From Chryseobacterium sp. BGARF1 (GTDB lineage Bacteria; Bacteroidota; Bacteroidia; Flavobacteriales; Weeksellaceae), in NCBI RefSeq assembly GCF_001677955.1, contig NZ_LELA01000055.1, positions 1 through 64,000 of the forward strand: a stretch of DNA of 64,000 bases. Reading direction: 5' to 3'. Within the stretch, counting starts at the first letter, position 1. Each line of letters begins with the position of its first letter. The translations under genes and the position numbers were made by a program. Shown here one piece after another: positions 19,779 to 26,734 of the stretch. The notes beneath the pieces are model-generated. The model searched no databases, was not told the origin of the DNA, and worked only from the letters and a program-made list of their open reading frames with translations.

Positions 19779-20348
19779 ATGAAAAACAATCCATCTTTAA
19801 AAGGTTTAATTATTGCTGCTGTGGTATTTATCGGTGCTTTTGCCGTATACAACTTCTTTTTGGCAAAGAAAAACTATTATCTTGTAGATAATCCTACTCC
19901 CAATACGTACTATTTTAAAATTAATAATGGCTCTGAAGGGGTTATTTCGGCAGGTCAGTTTGTAAAGGTAGATTTACAAAAAGGAAAAAATTCTATTAAA
20001 GTTTTTGATCAAAATAAGAAGATGCTTTATGATTCTGCTTTTGAGGTCAATAAGGTTCGTGGTCTTTTAAATATCGCTCATAAAGATTATTATATCAATG
20101 AGCAATATTATGGGTACAATCTTAAAAAAGATTCATTACTTTTGGCGTTAGATAAAACCATCATTGATGGAAAACAATATTATGGGGGTGCTAAACGTTT
20201 TAATAAACTCTACACAGAAGATTTTTATTATAATGTAGATGAAGATTATGATCAGATGATCAAAAATATTCAGAAAGTAGAATCCCGTACCAAGATCTTC
20301 CGCAAGCAGGATTATCTTAATTATTATAAAGAATACTATAAGTTTTAA
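19779..20348 (+). CDS. Single-pass membrane protein of unknown function
   Basis: A 189-residue protein with one transmembrane segment near the N-terminus (LIIAAVVFIGAFAVYNFFLA, about 9-28), followed by a predicted exported beta-rich domain (YFKINNGSEGVISAGQFVKV) and a Tyr/Lys-rich helical tail. I do not recognise a named family. It starts the ubiE-porT cluster: the next gene begins three bases after its stop. A link to envelope or T9SS assembly is only suggested by this position. Confidence 0.7.
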   Translation: MKNNPSLKGLIIAAVVFIGAFAVYNFFLAKKNYYLVDNPTPNTYYFKINNGSEGVISAGQFVKVDLQKGKNSIKVFDQNKKMLYDSAFEVNKVRGLLNIAHKDYYINEQYYGYNLKKDSLLLALDKTIIDGKQYYGGAKRFNKLYTEDFYYNVDEDYDQMIKNIQKVESRTKIFRKQDYLNYYKEYYKF

Positions 20349-20351
20349 GTT

Positions 20352-21083
20352 TTGACAAAAGATATCAACCAAGTAACGCCCTACAATTCTGAATCTAGTA
20401 AAAAGAGTCAGGTAGAGGATATGTTCGACAACATTGCGCCTAAATACGATTTACTAAACCATGTATTGTCTATGAAAATAGATGTGCTTTGGAGAAATAA
20501 ATTAGTAAAATGGATGAATCATGATGCTCCAAAAGAAACATTGGATGTCGCTACAGGAACCGGTGATTTAGCCATTGCCGTAGAAAAAGGAACCGGTGCA
20601 AAAGTAGTGGGATTAGATTTGTCGCAACAAATGTTAAATGTTGGCATTATTAAAATAAAAAAACTTAATTTAGACGGCAAAATTTCCATGCAAAAGGGCG
20701 ATGCAGAAAATTTACCTTTCGAGGATAATAGATTTGATGCTGTTTCTGTTGCTTTTGGAGTGAGAAATTTTGAGAACCTTACCAAAGGTTTGGCAGAGCT
20801 GAGAAGAGTGGTTAAAGAAAATAAAAGTGTTTATATTCTTGAGTTTTCTAAAGTAGAGGGGTTTTTAGGTCCATTTTATATGTTTTATTTCAAAAACATA
20901 TTGCCGGCAATCGGTAGATTGATATCTAAAGACAATAGAGCATACAGTTATCTTCCCGATTCTGTAAATGCATTTCCGTTTGGTGAAAAGATGAGACAAA
21001 TTCTTTTAGATACAGGATTTAAAAAAGTAGAATACAAAAAATTAAGTTTAGGTATAGCCACAATTTATAAAGCAACAAAATAA
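20352..21083 (+). CDS. ubiE: Demethylmenaquinone methyltransferase
   Basis: SAM-dependent C-methylation, the last step of menaquinone synthesis (menG/ubiE). The protein has QVEDMFDNIAPKYDLLNHVLS at the N-terminus, the SAM-binding DVATGTGDLAIAV, the acidic VVGLDLSQQML, the FGVRNFENLTKGLAEL motif and the C-terminal FPFGEKMRQIL. The start is a TTG at 20352; no ATG precedes the conserved region, and the spacing of three bases from the previous stop supports this start. The product supplies quinone for the cytochrome bd oxidase. Confidence 0.95.
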   Translation: MTKDINQVTPYNSESSKKSQVEDMFDNIAPKYDLLNHVLSMKIDVLWRNKLVKWMNHDAPKETLDVATGTGDLAIAVEKGTGAKVVGLDLSQQMLNVGIIKIKKLNLDGKISMQKGDAENLPFEDNRFDAVSVAFGVRNFENLTKGLAELRRVVKENKSVYILEFSKVEGFLGPFYMFYFKNILPAIGRLISKDNRAYSYLPDSVNAFPFGEKMRQILLDTGFKKVEYKKLSLGIATIYKATK

Positions 21084-21086
21084 CCT

Positions 21087-21869
21087 ATGAATAAATTTCT
21101 ATTAAAAGCTCTGGTTTTAACCTCAGTTAATATTGCATTCTTTGCAGATGCTCAATTTAGAACCCGTAACAGGATGGACAAGTTGGAAGACTTTGACCAA
21201 AAAACAGTCAGCTGGGGTTTCTATTTGAATGCAAATATGATAGACTACAAAATTGTGTTTGACCCTCGATACGGGATGTTTGAAAATCATAATCTTGTAT
21301 CTTCTAAAGAAAGCACTAGCTTCGGAGCAGGTCTTATTGCCAAGTTTAGATTGAATGATTATTTAGACGTAAGAGTAGAGCCGGGTTTGCAGTTTGCTCA
21401 AAGAGAATTAACTTTTAATACAGATACTAATTCAATGTATAAGGATGGAAGTTTGACTAACGCTCCATTTACTCCTATCGCTTTAACAGATAAAGACAGA
21501 ATAAGAGAAATTAAATCTACTTTAATTGATATTCCTGTGATGTTAGAATTACACGGGCAAAGATGGTACAACTCAAGACCATATGTTGCAGCAGGGGTAA
21601 ACTACATTGTTAATCTACAGTCAAATTCAGACTCTCCAGATGACAATATGCAGCAGGTTTTCAGATCTACAACGCATAATTTTGCTTGGTCTGCAGAAAT
21701 GGGAATTCAGTTCTATTTTAATAAATTTAAATTAACTCCAGCAGTAAGAGGAACATTCTTTATGAATAACGAGATGGTTGCGGATAACGCTACTACGCCT
21801 CCTTATTGGTCTGCAGCGGTTTCCACATTGCAAACAAGAGCAATTATGTTTGTTTTGAAGTTTGAATAA
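21087..21869 (+). CDS. porT: PorT/SprT family outer membrane protein
   Basis: A beta-barrel outer-membrane protein needed for type IX secretion and gliding in Bacteroidota. The signal peptide ends in ADAQ. The mature part has alternating strands (VSWGFYLNANMIDYKIVF, LDVRVEPGLQFAQRELTF, RPYVAAGVNYIVNL, FNKFKLTPAVRGTFFM) and ends in a terminal Phe-containing strand (MFVLKFE). The ubiE-porT neighbourhood is a recurring arrangement in flavobacteria. It starts three bases after ubiE and ends in a strong terminator. Confidence 0.85.
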   Translation: MNKFLLKALVLTSVNIAFFADAQFRTRNRMDKLEDFDQKTVSWGFYLNANMIDYKIVFDPRYGMFENHNLVSSKESTSFGAGLIAKFRLNDYLDVRVEPGLQFAQRELTFNTDTNSMYKDGSLTNAPFTPIALTDKDRIREIKSTLIDIPVMLELHGQRWYNSRPYVAAGVNYIVNLQSNSDSPDDNMQQVFRSTTHNFAWSAEMGIQFYFNKFKLTPAVRGTFFMNNEMVADNATTPPYWSAAVSTLQTRAIMFVLKFE

Positions 21870-21888
21870 TATAATGTAAAATTAATAT

Positions 21889-21918
21889 AAAAAGGAGGTG
21901 CTTGGCATCTCCTTTTTT
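21889..21918 (+). terminator. Terminator after porT
   Basis: AGGAGGTGC (21892-21900) pairs with GCATCTCCT (21905-21913), with an A-run before and a T-run after. Confidence 0.85.
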
Positions 21919-22006
21919 ATTTTTGTCAAAATATAGAGATTATTATTTTCGTCGGTACTAATATTTTCCTATTTTTGCTAATAGTTAGAAAATTTATAAA
22001 CCTGAA

Positions 22007-22309
22007 ATGCTTCAAGAATTAGAAAATAATTTTTCAGAAATAGAAAAAAAAATTTTGGGACTTCAAAAAAGCCATCAAAATTTATCTGAAAAATATTTAG
22101 AATTAAGTAAAGAGCATACTGAGCTGAAGGCGAAATATGATGAGGAAAGAAAAAAAAATCAGGTACTGGCAGAAGAACAGAAAAATATAAAATTGTATTC
22201 AGCAATATCAGGAAATCCTGAACACAACAGACTCATGAAAAACCACATCAACCGATTGGTGAAAGAAGTAGACTTTTGTATTGCACAGCTTCAAAATAGT
22301 GGATTATAA
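22007..22309 (+). CDS. Short coiled-coil protein upstream of zapA
   Basis: 100 residues, almost all heptad-like coiled coil (NNFSEIEKKILGLQKSHQNL and LELSKEHTELKAKYDEERKK), with a C-terminal VKEVDFCIAQLQNSG. It resembles the short coiled-coil protein that often precedes zapA in flavobacteria and may be a ZapB-like divisome partner, which is inference. A -7 box TATTTTTG lies at 21970-21977. Its last base overlaps the first base of zapA's ATG (stop TAATG). Confidence 0.75.
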   Translation: MLQELENNFSEIEKKILGLQKSHQNLSEKYLELSKEHTELKAKYDEERKKNQVLAEEQKNIKLYSAISGNPEHNRLMKNHINRLVKEVDFCIAQLQNSGL

Positions 22310-22596
22310 TGGAGGTAAGGAGAATAACCATCAACATTGCAGGAAGAGTGTATCCGCTAAATGTACCCGCAGCAGAAGAAGAAACACTGCGTAAAGTGGG
22401 GAAGCAAATTGAAAATATGATTAAAGATTTTGAACAAAATTTTGATGTAAGAGATAAACAAGATGCTTTGGCAATGTGTGCCTTAAAATTGGGAACGAAT
22501 GCAGAAGTAGTAGCTCTAAATCATGATAAAAATATACAATCTACCAACGAAAGATTAGTGAAAATCAATCAGTCGCTGGATGATATAGGAAAATAG
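22309..22596 (+). CDS. zapA: Cell division protein ZapA
   Basis: Stabilises FtsZ filaments at midcell. The 95-residue protein has the ZapA N-terminal fold (ITINIAGRVYPLNVPAAEEE), then RKVGKQIENMIKDFEQ and the helical AMCALKLGTNAEVV segment. It is coupled to the upstream coiled-coil gene by a stop/start overlap. Immediately downstream lies a 6S-like RNA, an arrangement also known in other phyla. Confidence 0.9.
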   Translation: MEVRRITINIAGRVYPLNVPAAEEETLRKVGKQIENMIKDFEQNFDVRDKQDALAMCALKLGTNAEVVALNHDKNIQSTNERLVKINQSLDDIGK

Positions 22597-22607
22597 AATT
22601 TTTTTCC

Positions 22608-22790
22608 GGAAAAACTGCCTACAGTAATTCTAACACATTAAGGTAAACTCAACACTAAACAATTAATGTTCGAAAGTCTTTTCAATGGCGTGCTGCACTA
22701 CGCAGATTACAGAGAGAAGGAATCAGATCAAATCGTGGAGATCAGGAGTTTACTCTAAATCTATGAATTGCTGTGGGTTTTTTATTTTAA
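22608..22790 (+). ncRNA. ssrS: 6S RNA candidate (ssrS / Flavo-1-like)
   Basis: There is no open frame here, but a long-range fold is clear. CCTACAGTAATTC (22618-22630) pairs with GAATTGCTGTGGG (22765-22777) over 13 bp with two G-U pairs. GGTAAACTC (22642-22650) pairs with GAGTTTACT (22746-22754). Inside is a large open region with an apical stem (CTTTTC 22678-22683 with GAGAAG 22714-22719). The 3' end is a T-run. A closing stem, central bubble and terminal hairpin of about 180 nt directly after zapA fit 6S RNA, which binds and sequesters RNA polymerase. Confidence 0.75.
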
Positions 22791-22822
22791 ATTAACAAGA
22801 CAATTAAAAACTCAATATATAT

Positions 22823-24391
22823 ATGACAACAGCCATAATAGTAGGCGTTATTTGCTTAGTAATCGGTGCCGTAGCAGGGATGTTTTTCTCTAAAAGTTCA
22901 CTGAATACAAAAGCTAAATTCATTGTAGATGATGCAAAAAAGAACGCTGAAAACCTTATAGAAAAAGCTAATGTACAAGCTGAATCCATAAAAAAAGAAA
23001 AGAACCTTCAGGCTAAAGAAAAATTCTTAGAACTAAAGTCACAGCATGATTCAGATATTCAGTCTCGCGAAAAGAAAATGCAGGATGCTGAAAAAAGAAC
23101 GAAAGACAAAGAAAATAAGCTGAATGACGAACTTAGTAAAGCTGGAAAATTAGAAAAGGATTTAGACAGACAAATCGCTGATTATGCTAAGAAAAATGAA
23201 ATTTTAGAGAAAAAGCAAAATGACTTGGAGCAGGCAACTGCTAAAAAAGTTGAAGTGTTGGAGAAAATTTCAAACTATACGGCAGAAGAAGCCAAAGCTG
23301 AATTGGTAGAAACCATGAGAGCTGAAGCAAAAACCAGAGCTCAGGCGCACGTTCAGAGTATTATGGAAGAGGCTCAATTGAATGCTAAAAGTGAGGCAAG
23401 AAAGATTGTTATTCAGACGATTCAAAGAATTGGTACCGAACAGGCAATTGAAAACTCAGTTTCGGTATTTAATATTGAATCTGACGAAGTAAAAGGTAGA
23501 ATTATCGGTAGAGAAGGTAGAAACATCCGTGCTTTAGAAGCAATGACTGGCGTAGAAATCATCGTTGATGATACTCCTGAAGCGATTCTTCTTTCATGTT
23601 TCGATCCGGTAAGAAGAGAGATTGCTAGACTATCACTTCACAGATTGGTTACAGACGGTAGAATTCACCCTGCAAGAATTGAAGAAGTTGTAGAAAAAAC
23701 AAGAAAACAAATCGAAGAAGAGATTATCGAAGTTGGTAAAAGAACGATTATCGACTTAGGAATTCACGGTTTGCATCCTGAATTAGTGAAGATTGTTGGT
23801 AGAATGAAATACCGTTCTTCATACGGACAAAACCTTTTACAGCACTCAAGAGAAGTTGCCAATATTGCTGCAACAATGGCTGCTGAATTAGGATTAAACG
23901 TAAAACTAGCGAAAAGAGCAGGTCTTTTACACGATATCGGTAAAGTTCCTGAGCAGGAATCTGAGCTTCCACACGCGCTTTTAGGAATGCAGTGGGCTGA
24001 AAAATATGGTGAAAATGCAGAAGTTATCAATGCTATTGGTGCTCACCATGACGAAGTAGAAATGACCTCTTTATTATCTCCGATTATTCAGGTTGCCGAT
24101 GCAATTTCAGGAGCAAGACCAGGAGCAAGAAGACAGGTTTTAGAATCTTATATCCAAAGACTAAAAGATCTTGAAGCTGCAGCTTTAAGCTTTGAAGGAG
24201 TTTCTTCAGCGTATGCAATTCAGGCAGGTAGAGAACTAAGAGTAATGGTAGAAAGCAGTAGAATAAACGACGAAATGTCTTCTCAGCTTTCTTATGATAT
24301 TTCTGAGAAAATTCAAAATGAATTAACATATCCGGGACAAGTAAAAGTTACGGTAATCAGAGAAACAAGAACGGTAAATATCGCGAGATAA
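22823..24391 (+). CDS. rny: Ribonuclease Y
   Basis: A membrane-anchored endoribonuclease that starts mRNA decay. It has an N-terminal transmembrane segment ([18 protein letters not shown]), a long charged coiled coil to about residue 200, a KH domain ([20 protein letters not shown]) and an HD domain ([17 protein letters not shown], then [10 protein letters not shown]). The length of 522 is standard. It ends in a perfect hairpin terminator. Confidence 0.98.
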   Translation: MTTAIIVGVICLVIGAVAGMFFSKSSLNTKAKFIVDDAKKNAENLIEKANVQAESIKKEKNLQAKEKFLELKSQHDSDIQSREKKMQDAEKRTKDKENKLNDELSKAGKLEKDLDRQIADYAKKNEILEKKQNDLEQATAKKVEVLEKISNYTAEEAKAELVETMRAEAKTRAQAHVQSIMEEAQLNAKSEARKIVIQTIQRIGTEQAIENSVSVFNIESDEVKGRIIGREGRNIRALEAMTGVEIIVDDTPEAILLSCFDPVRREIARLSLHRLVTDGRIHPARIEEVVEKTRKQIEEEIIEVGKRTIIDLGIHGLHPELVKIVGRMKYRSSYGQNLLQHSREVANIAATMAAELGLNVKLAKRAGLLHDIGKVPEQESELPHALLGMQWAEKYGENAEVINAIGAHHDEVEMTSLLSPIIQVADAISGARPGARRQVLESYIQRLKDLEAAALSFEGVSSAYAIQAGRELRVMVESSRINDEMSSQLSYDISEKIQNELTYPGQVKVTVIRETRTVNIAR

Positions 24392-24413
24392 TATAATTGT
24401 TCATCAATAATAC

Positions 24414-24449
24414 AAAAGACCTTTCAAGAAATTGAAAGGTCTTTTTTTT
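24414..24449 (+). terminator. Terminator of rny
   Basis: AAAAGACCTTTCAA pairs with TTGAAAGGTCTTTT, followed by more T. Confidence 0.88.
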
Positions 24450-24561
24450 GAAGACTTATTACGATAAGATTATTTTTATGAACTTTTTTGTTTAAATTAA
24501 AGCAAGTGTGAATATTTGATAATATTTATTGTTTTATGGTGATTTATTTATAAATAATATT

Positions 24562-24569
24562 TAAATTTG
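24562..24569 (+). promoter_or_regulatory. -7 box TAAATTTG upstream of first GG-leader peptide
   Basis: A TAnnTTTG match about 38 nt before the ATG. The homologous position of the second copy (24893-24900) reads TAAATTTA, with the last G lost. Confidence 0.45.
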
Positions 24570-24607
24570 GTGACCAAACTATAATTTTAAATTTAAAAAC
24601 TAATCAC

Positions 24608-24796
24608 ATGACAAACATTTTGAAAAATGCGAAAAAATTAAAGCAAGCTGACCTTAAAAACATCGTAGGAGGAGTAAGTGGAAACCCTGATTTATCTCTT
24701 TGTGGATGCGATTGCGCAGGAGCTGTTACAGGTCCTTTATACTGTGGAAATTATATCGGTTGTCTACAAGTGTATACTTGCAAAGACGTATATTAA
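24608..24796 (+). CDS. Double-glycine leader, six-cysteine secreted peptide, copy 1
   Basis: A 62-residue precursor. Residues 1-22 are a cationic leader ending IVGG, the cut site for C39-type peptidases. The 40-residue core has six cysteines in C-x-C-x-C-x9-C-x5-C-x5-C spacing and the conserved GAVTGP and QVYTC blocks. This is the form of bacteriocin-like or RiPP precursors common in Chryseobacterium. No maturation enzyme or C39 ABC transporter is encoded in this window, so export and modification must be supplied elsewhere. It has its own promoter region and terminator. Confidence 0.8.
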   Translation: MTNILKNAKKLKQADLKNIVGGVSGNPDLSLCGCDCAGAVTGPLYCGNYIGCLQVYTCKDVY

Positions 24797-24813
24797 TTTA
24801 GATATTAAAATAA

Positions 24814-24850
24814 AAAGTCTGCCTCAATTTTGAGGTAGACTCTTTATTTT
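24814..24850 (+). terminator. Terminator of peptide copy 1
   Basis: AAAGTCTGCCTCA pairs with TGAGGTAGACTCTTT. The stem resembles that of copy 2, so the terminator belongs to the duplicated unit. Confidence 0.8.
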
Positions 24851-24938
24851 TCAATGCTATATTTTATTGACGTTCTATTTATAAATACTATTTAAATTTA
24901 ATCATCAAACTATATTTTTTAATTAAAAAACAAATCAC

Positions 24939-25130
24939 ATGACAAACATTTTGAAAAACGCGAAAAAATTAAAACAAGCTGATCTTAAAAACATCGTTGG
25001 AGGAATTAAAGGAGGAAAACCTGATTTATCTCTTTGTGGATGCAGCTGCTCAGGAGCTGTTACAGGTCCAGAATATTGTCCAGATTATATTGCTTGCCCA
25101 CAAGTGTATACTTGCAACGAAGCATACTAG
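24939..25130 (+). CDS. Double-glycine leader, six-cysteine secreted peptide, copy 2
   Basis: A 63-residue paralogue 331 bp downstream of the first. The leader (residues 1-22) is identical in amino acids to that of copy 1. The 41-residue core differs at about a third of positions (IKGGKPDLSL, SCSGAVTGPEYC, PDYIACPQ) but keeps all six cysteines at the same spacing. Upstream and downstream flanks are also duplicated. Conserved leader and drifting core is what is expected when one export system handles several products. Confidence 0.8.
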   Translation: MTNILKNAKKLKQADLKNIVGGIKGGKPDLSLCGCSCSGAVTGPEYCPDYIACPQVYTCNEAY

Positions 25131-25144
25131 AAAGCTATTAAAAT

Positions 25145-25180
25145 AAAAAAATCTGCCTCACAATTGAGGCGGATTTTTTA
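25145..25180 (+). terminator. Terminator of peptide copy 2
   Basis: AAATCTGCCTCA pairs with TTGAGGCGGATTTTTT. It may also terminate the facing thioesterase transcript. Confidence 0.8.
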
Positions 25181-25219
25181 TTTACATTCAAATTTATATT
25201 TGTAGTCATGTTTACTCAT

Positions 25220-25687
25220 CTACAAAAAAGGTTTCATTTCATCTTCGATTTGAGTCCTCAAATCCATAAGACGTTTAGCGTACTTTTCCTGTTGTTTTTC
25301 TTCTTCAGTTTCAGGAATCCATTTCGGAACAGGGAGTTTTTTACCATTTTCATCTACAGCTACAAATACAATGATGCAATGCGTTTTCTTATCAAAAGTA
25401 GGTTGCTTCAAATTTCTTGAGAAAACATTGATCGCAATATGCATACTCGAAGAACCCGTATAAATTACCTGCGCTTCCACTTTTACAATTTCTCCGATTT
25501 TAATAGGTTCGTAAAAACGTATTCCGCCCACATAAACTGTTACAGAATAATTTCCACTCCATGTTGTTGCGCATGCGTATCCGGCTTGGTCGATCCATTT
25601 CATTACACTTCCGCCGTGTACATTTCCACCGTAATTTACATCTGAAGGTTCAGAGATAAACTGAAAAGTAACAGGTTTGTTATCCAT
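25220..25687 (-). CDS. Acyl-CoA thioesterase, hotdog fold (YciA/BACH type)
   Basis: Hydrolyses acyl-CoA to free acid and CoA. 155 residues, with VNYGGNVHGGSVMKWIDQAG carrying the conserved N-x-x-G-x-x-H-G-G active-site loop, then GIRFYEPIKIGEIVKVEAQ and SSMHIAINV. The C-terminal tail is basic and helical (KQQEKYAKRL). Single gene, cytoplasmic. Confidence 0.92.
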   Translation of the reverse strand: MDNKPVTFQFISEPSDVNYGGNVHGGSVMKWIDQAGYACATTWSGNYSVTVYVGGIRFYEPIKIGEIVKVEAQVIYTGSSSMHIAINVFSRNLKQPTFDKKTHCIIVFVAVDENGKKLPVPKWIPETEEEKQQEKYAKRLMDLRTQIEDEMKPFL

Positions 25688-25766
25688 TTTTTTAATTTTA
25701 ATAAAGGTATTTAATAATTTTCAGAATTTTATATTTAGCCTTACTTTTGAAGATTAAATTTTAATT

Positions 25767-26120
25767 ATGAAAAAAGTTTTTCATCTTAATACCTGCGACA
25801 CTTGCAGAAAGATTTTAGCACAGTTTGATTTGTCAGATTGGGAAAAAAGAGAAATAAGAAAAGAGCCGATTACCAAAGAAGAGCTGGAGGAAATGTATAA
25901 GCTTACAAAGTCTTATGAAGCATTATTTAGCAAGAAATCTACTCAAATCAAATTGAGAGAATTGGATGTAAAGTCTTTAACAGAAAATGATTTTAAAGAT
26001 TTGATCTTAGATCATTATACTTTCTTAAAACGTCCGGTTTTTATTACAGATAAAGAAATTTTTGTAGGAAATGACAAGAAGAACGTAGAGGCTTTGAAGA
26101 TATTTTTTGGAGTGGAGTAA
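25767..26120 (+). CDS. ArsC/Spx family thioredoxin-fold protein
   Basis: 117 residues of the ArsC/Spx family. The N-terminal HLNTCDTCRKIL carries a CxxC motif at residues 9-12, as in Spx, rather than the single Cys of classical ArsC. The mid region EPITKEELEEM and C-terminal LKRPVFITDKEIFVGNDKKN match the family. It may be an arsenate-reductase-like enzyme or a redox regulator; no arsenic genes are near. A hairpin terminator follows at 26219. Confidence 0.85.
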   Translation: MKKVFHLNTCDTCRKILAQFDLSDWEKREIRKEPITKEELEEMYKLTKSYEALFSKKSTQIKLRELDVKSLTENDFKDLILDHYTFLKRPVFITDKEIFVGNDKKNVEALKIFFGVE

Positions 26121-26152
26121 GCCTGCCACGAAATTCACAAACTTCAAGATAT

Positions 26153-26200
26153 TTGCATAATTATCCCACAGATTACGCAGATTTACACAGATTTTTTCGC
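26153..26200. repeat. CAGATTACGCAGATTT-type dispersed repeat
   Basis: CCACAGATTACGCAGATTTA is followed by CACAGATTTTTT. The unit CAGATTA/GCAGATT recurs around 41870-41950 and 42349-42433. Confidence 0.6.
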
Positions 26201-26218
26201 ATGAAGAGTTATAAATCT

Positions 26219-26254
26219 AAACCTCACAGGTTTTTAAAACGTGTGAGGTTTTTT
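26219..26254 (+). terminator. Terminator after the ArsC-like gene
   Basis: AACCTCACA (26220-26228) pairs with TGTGAGGTT (26242-26250), followed by TTTT. Confidence 0.8.
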
Positions 26255-26326
26255 GTGTGCTTCATCCAAAAAGATTTTTAGAATTTTAACAGCTTGTTTG
26301 GAACAAAAGTAAAAGTTGTTTGATTC

Positions 26327-26531
26327 CAAACAAACTGCGGGAAACAAAGCACAGTTGACGGAAGTCTCAAACAGATTGTGGGAAACAAAATTCAATTGCG
26401 GGAAGTTCCAAACAAACTGTGGGAAACAAAACACAATTGCAGGAAGTCTTAAACAGATTGTGGGAAACAAAATGAAATCGCAGGAAGTTTCAAATCAACT
26501 GCAGGAAACAAAACACAGTTGACGGAAGTCA
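26327..26531. repeat. 41-bp minisatellite, five copies
   Basis: The anchor GGGAAACAAA (AGGAAACAAA in the last copy) recurs at 26339, 26380, 26421, 26462 and 26503, exactly 41 bp apart. Within each unit a second motif (TTGCGGGAAGT or TTGACGGAAGT) follows about 20 bp on, so each unit is a doubled 20/21-mer. Copies 1, 3 and 5 resemble each other (CAAACAAACTG...CACA) and copies 2 and 4 resemble each other (AAACAGATTGTG), giving an 82-bp higher-order repeat. As 41 is not a multiple of three, it is unlikely to encode protein. Confidence 0.9.
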
Positions 26532-26610
26532 CAAAACGAGTGTTTTGCAACCAAATAACTTTTACGGAAACTATGAATCGAGGAGAAGTAAAGTATAATT
26601 GACTGAGGTT

Positions 26611-26680
26611 TAGCCCTGATTGCAGTGAAAATCCTTTTTTGAAAAAAAAGATTGCAACGGAAAGCAGGATTAAGCTCCTA
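26611..26680. repeat. TAGCCC...AGCTCCT hairpin element, copy 1
   Basis: TAGCCCTGATTGCAGTGAAA is followed by ATCCTTTTTT, a loop, AAAAAAAGATTGCAACGG and GCAGGATTAAGCTCCT. The core ATCCTTTTTT/AAAAAAGAT forms a hairpin. A second copy lies on the minus strand at about 49988-50053. Shared edges and core point to a dispersed family; I recall similar sequences in other Bacteroidota genomes but could not check. Confidence 0.6.
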
Positions 26681-26717
26681 AAAAAAAGACCGTTCTGTAA
26701 AATACAAAACGGTCTTT
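26681..26717 (-). terminator. Minus-strand terminator of gcvT
   Basis: AAAGACCGTT (26685-26694) pairs with AACGGTCTTT (26708-26717). On the minus strand it runs into TTTTTTT. Confidence 0.85.
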
Positions 26718-26734
26718 AAAATATTTAAATTTCC

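Noticed and set aside
21087..21869. Generic outer-membrane beta-barrel only
   Set aside because: Position directly after ubiE and PorT-like strands favour the PorT call, but similarity to other small barrels remains possible.
26161..26170. DnaA-box-like TTATCCCACA
   Set aside because: It has an extra C, is single, and belongs to the CAGATTACGCAGATT repeat family. No cluster of boxes near dnaA, so no origin is called.
26234..26522. Short open frames on both strands through the 41-bp repeats
   Set aside because: They exist because the repeat lacks stops. The unit of 41 bp rotates the frame, so no peptide repeat is conserved, and there is no start signal.
26327..26531. Possible CRISPR array
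   Set aside because: Unit length is constant at 41 bp with all of the unit similar, no unique spacers, and no cas genes nearby.
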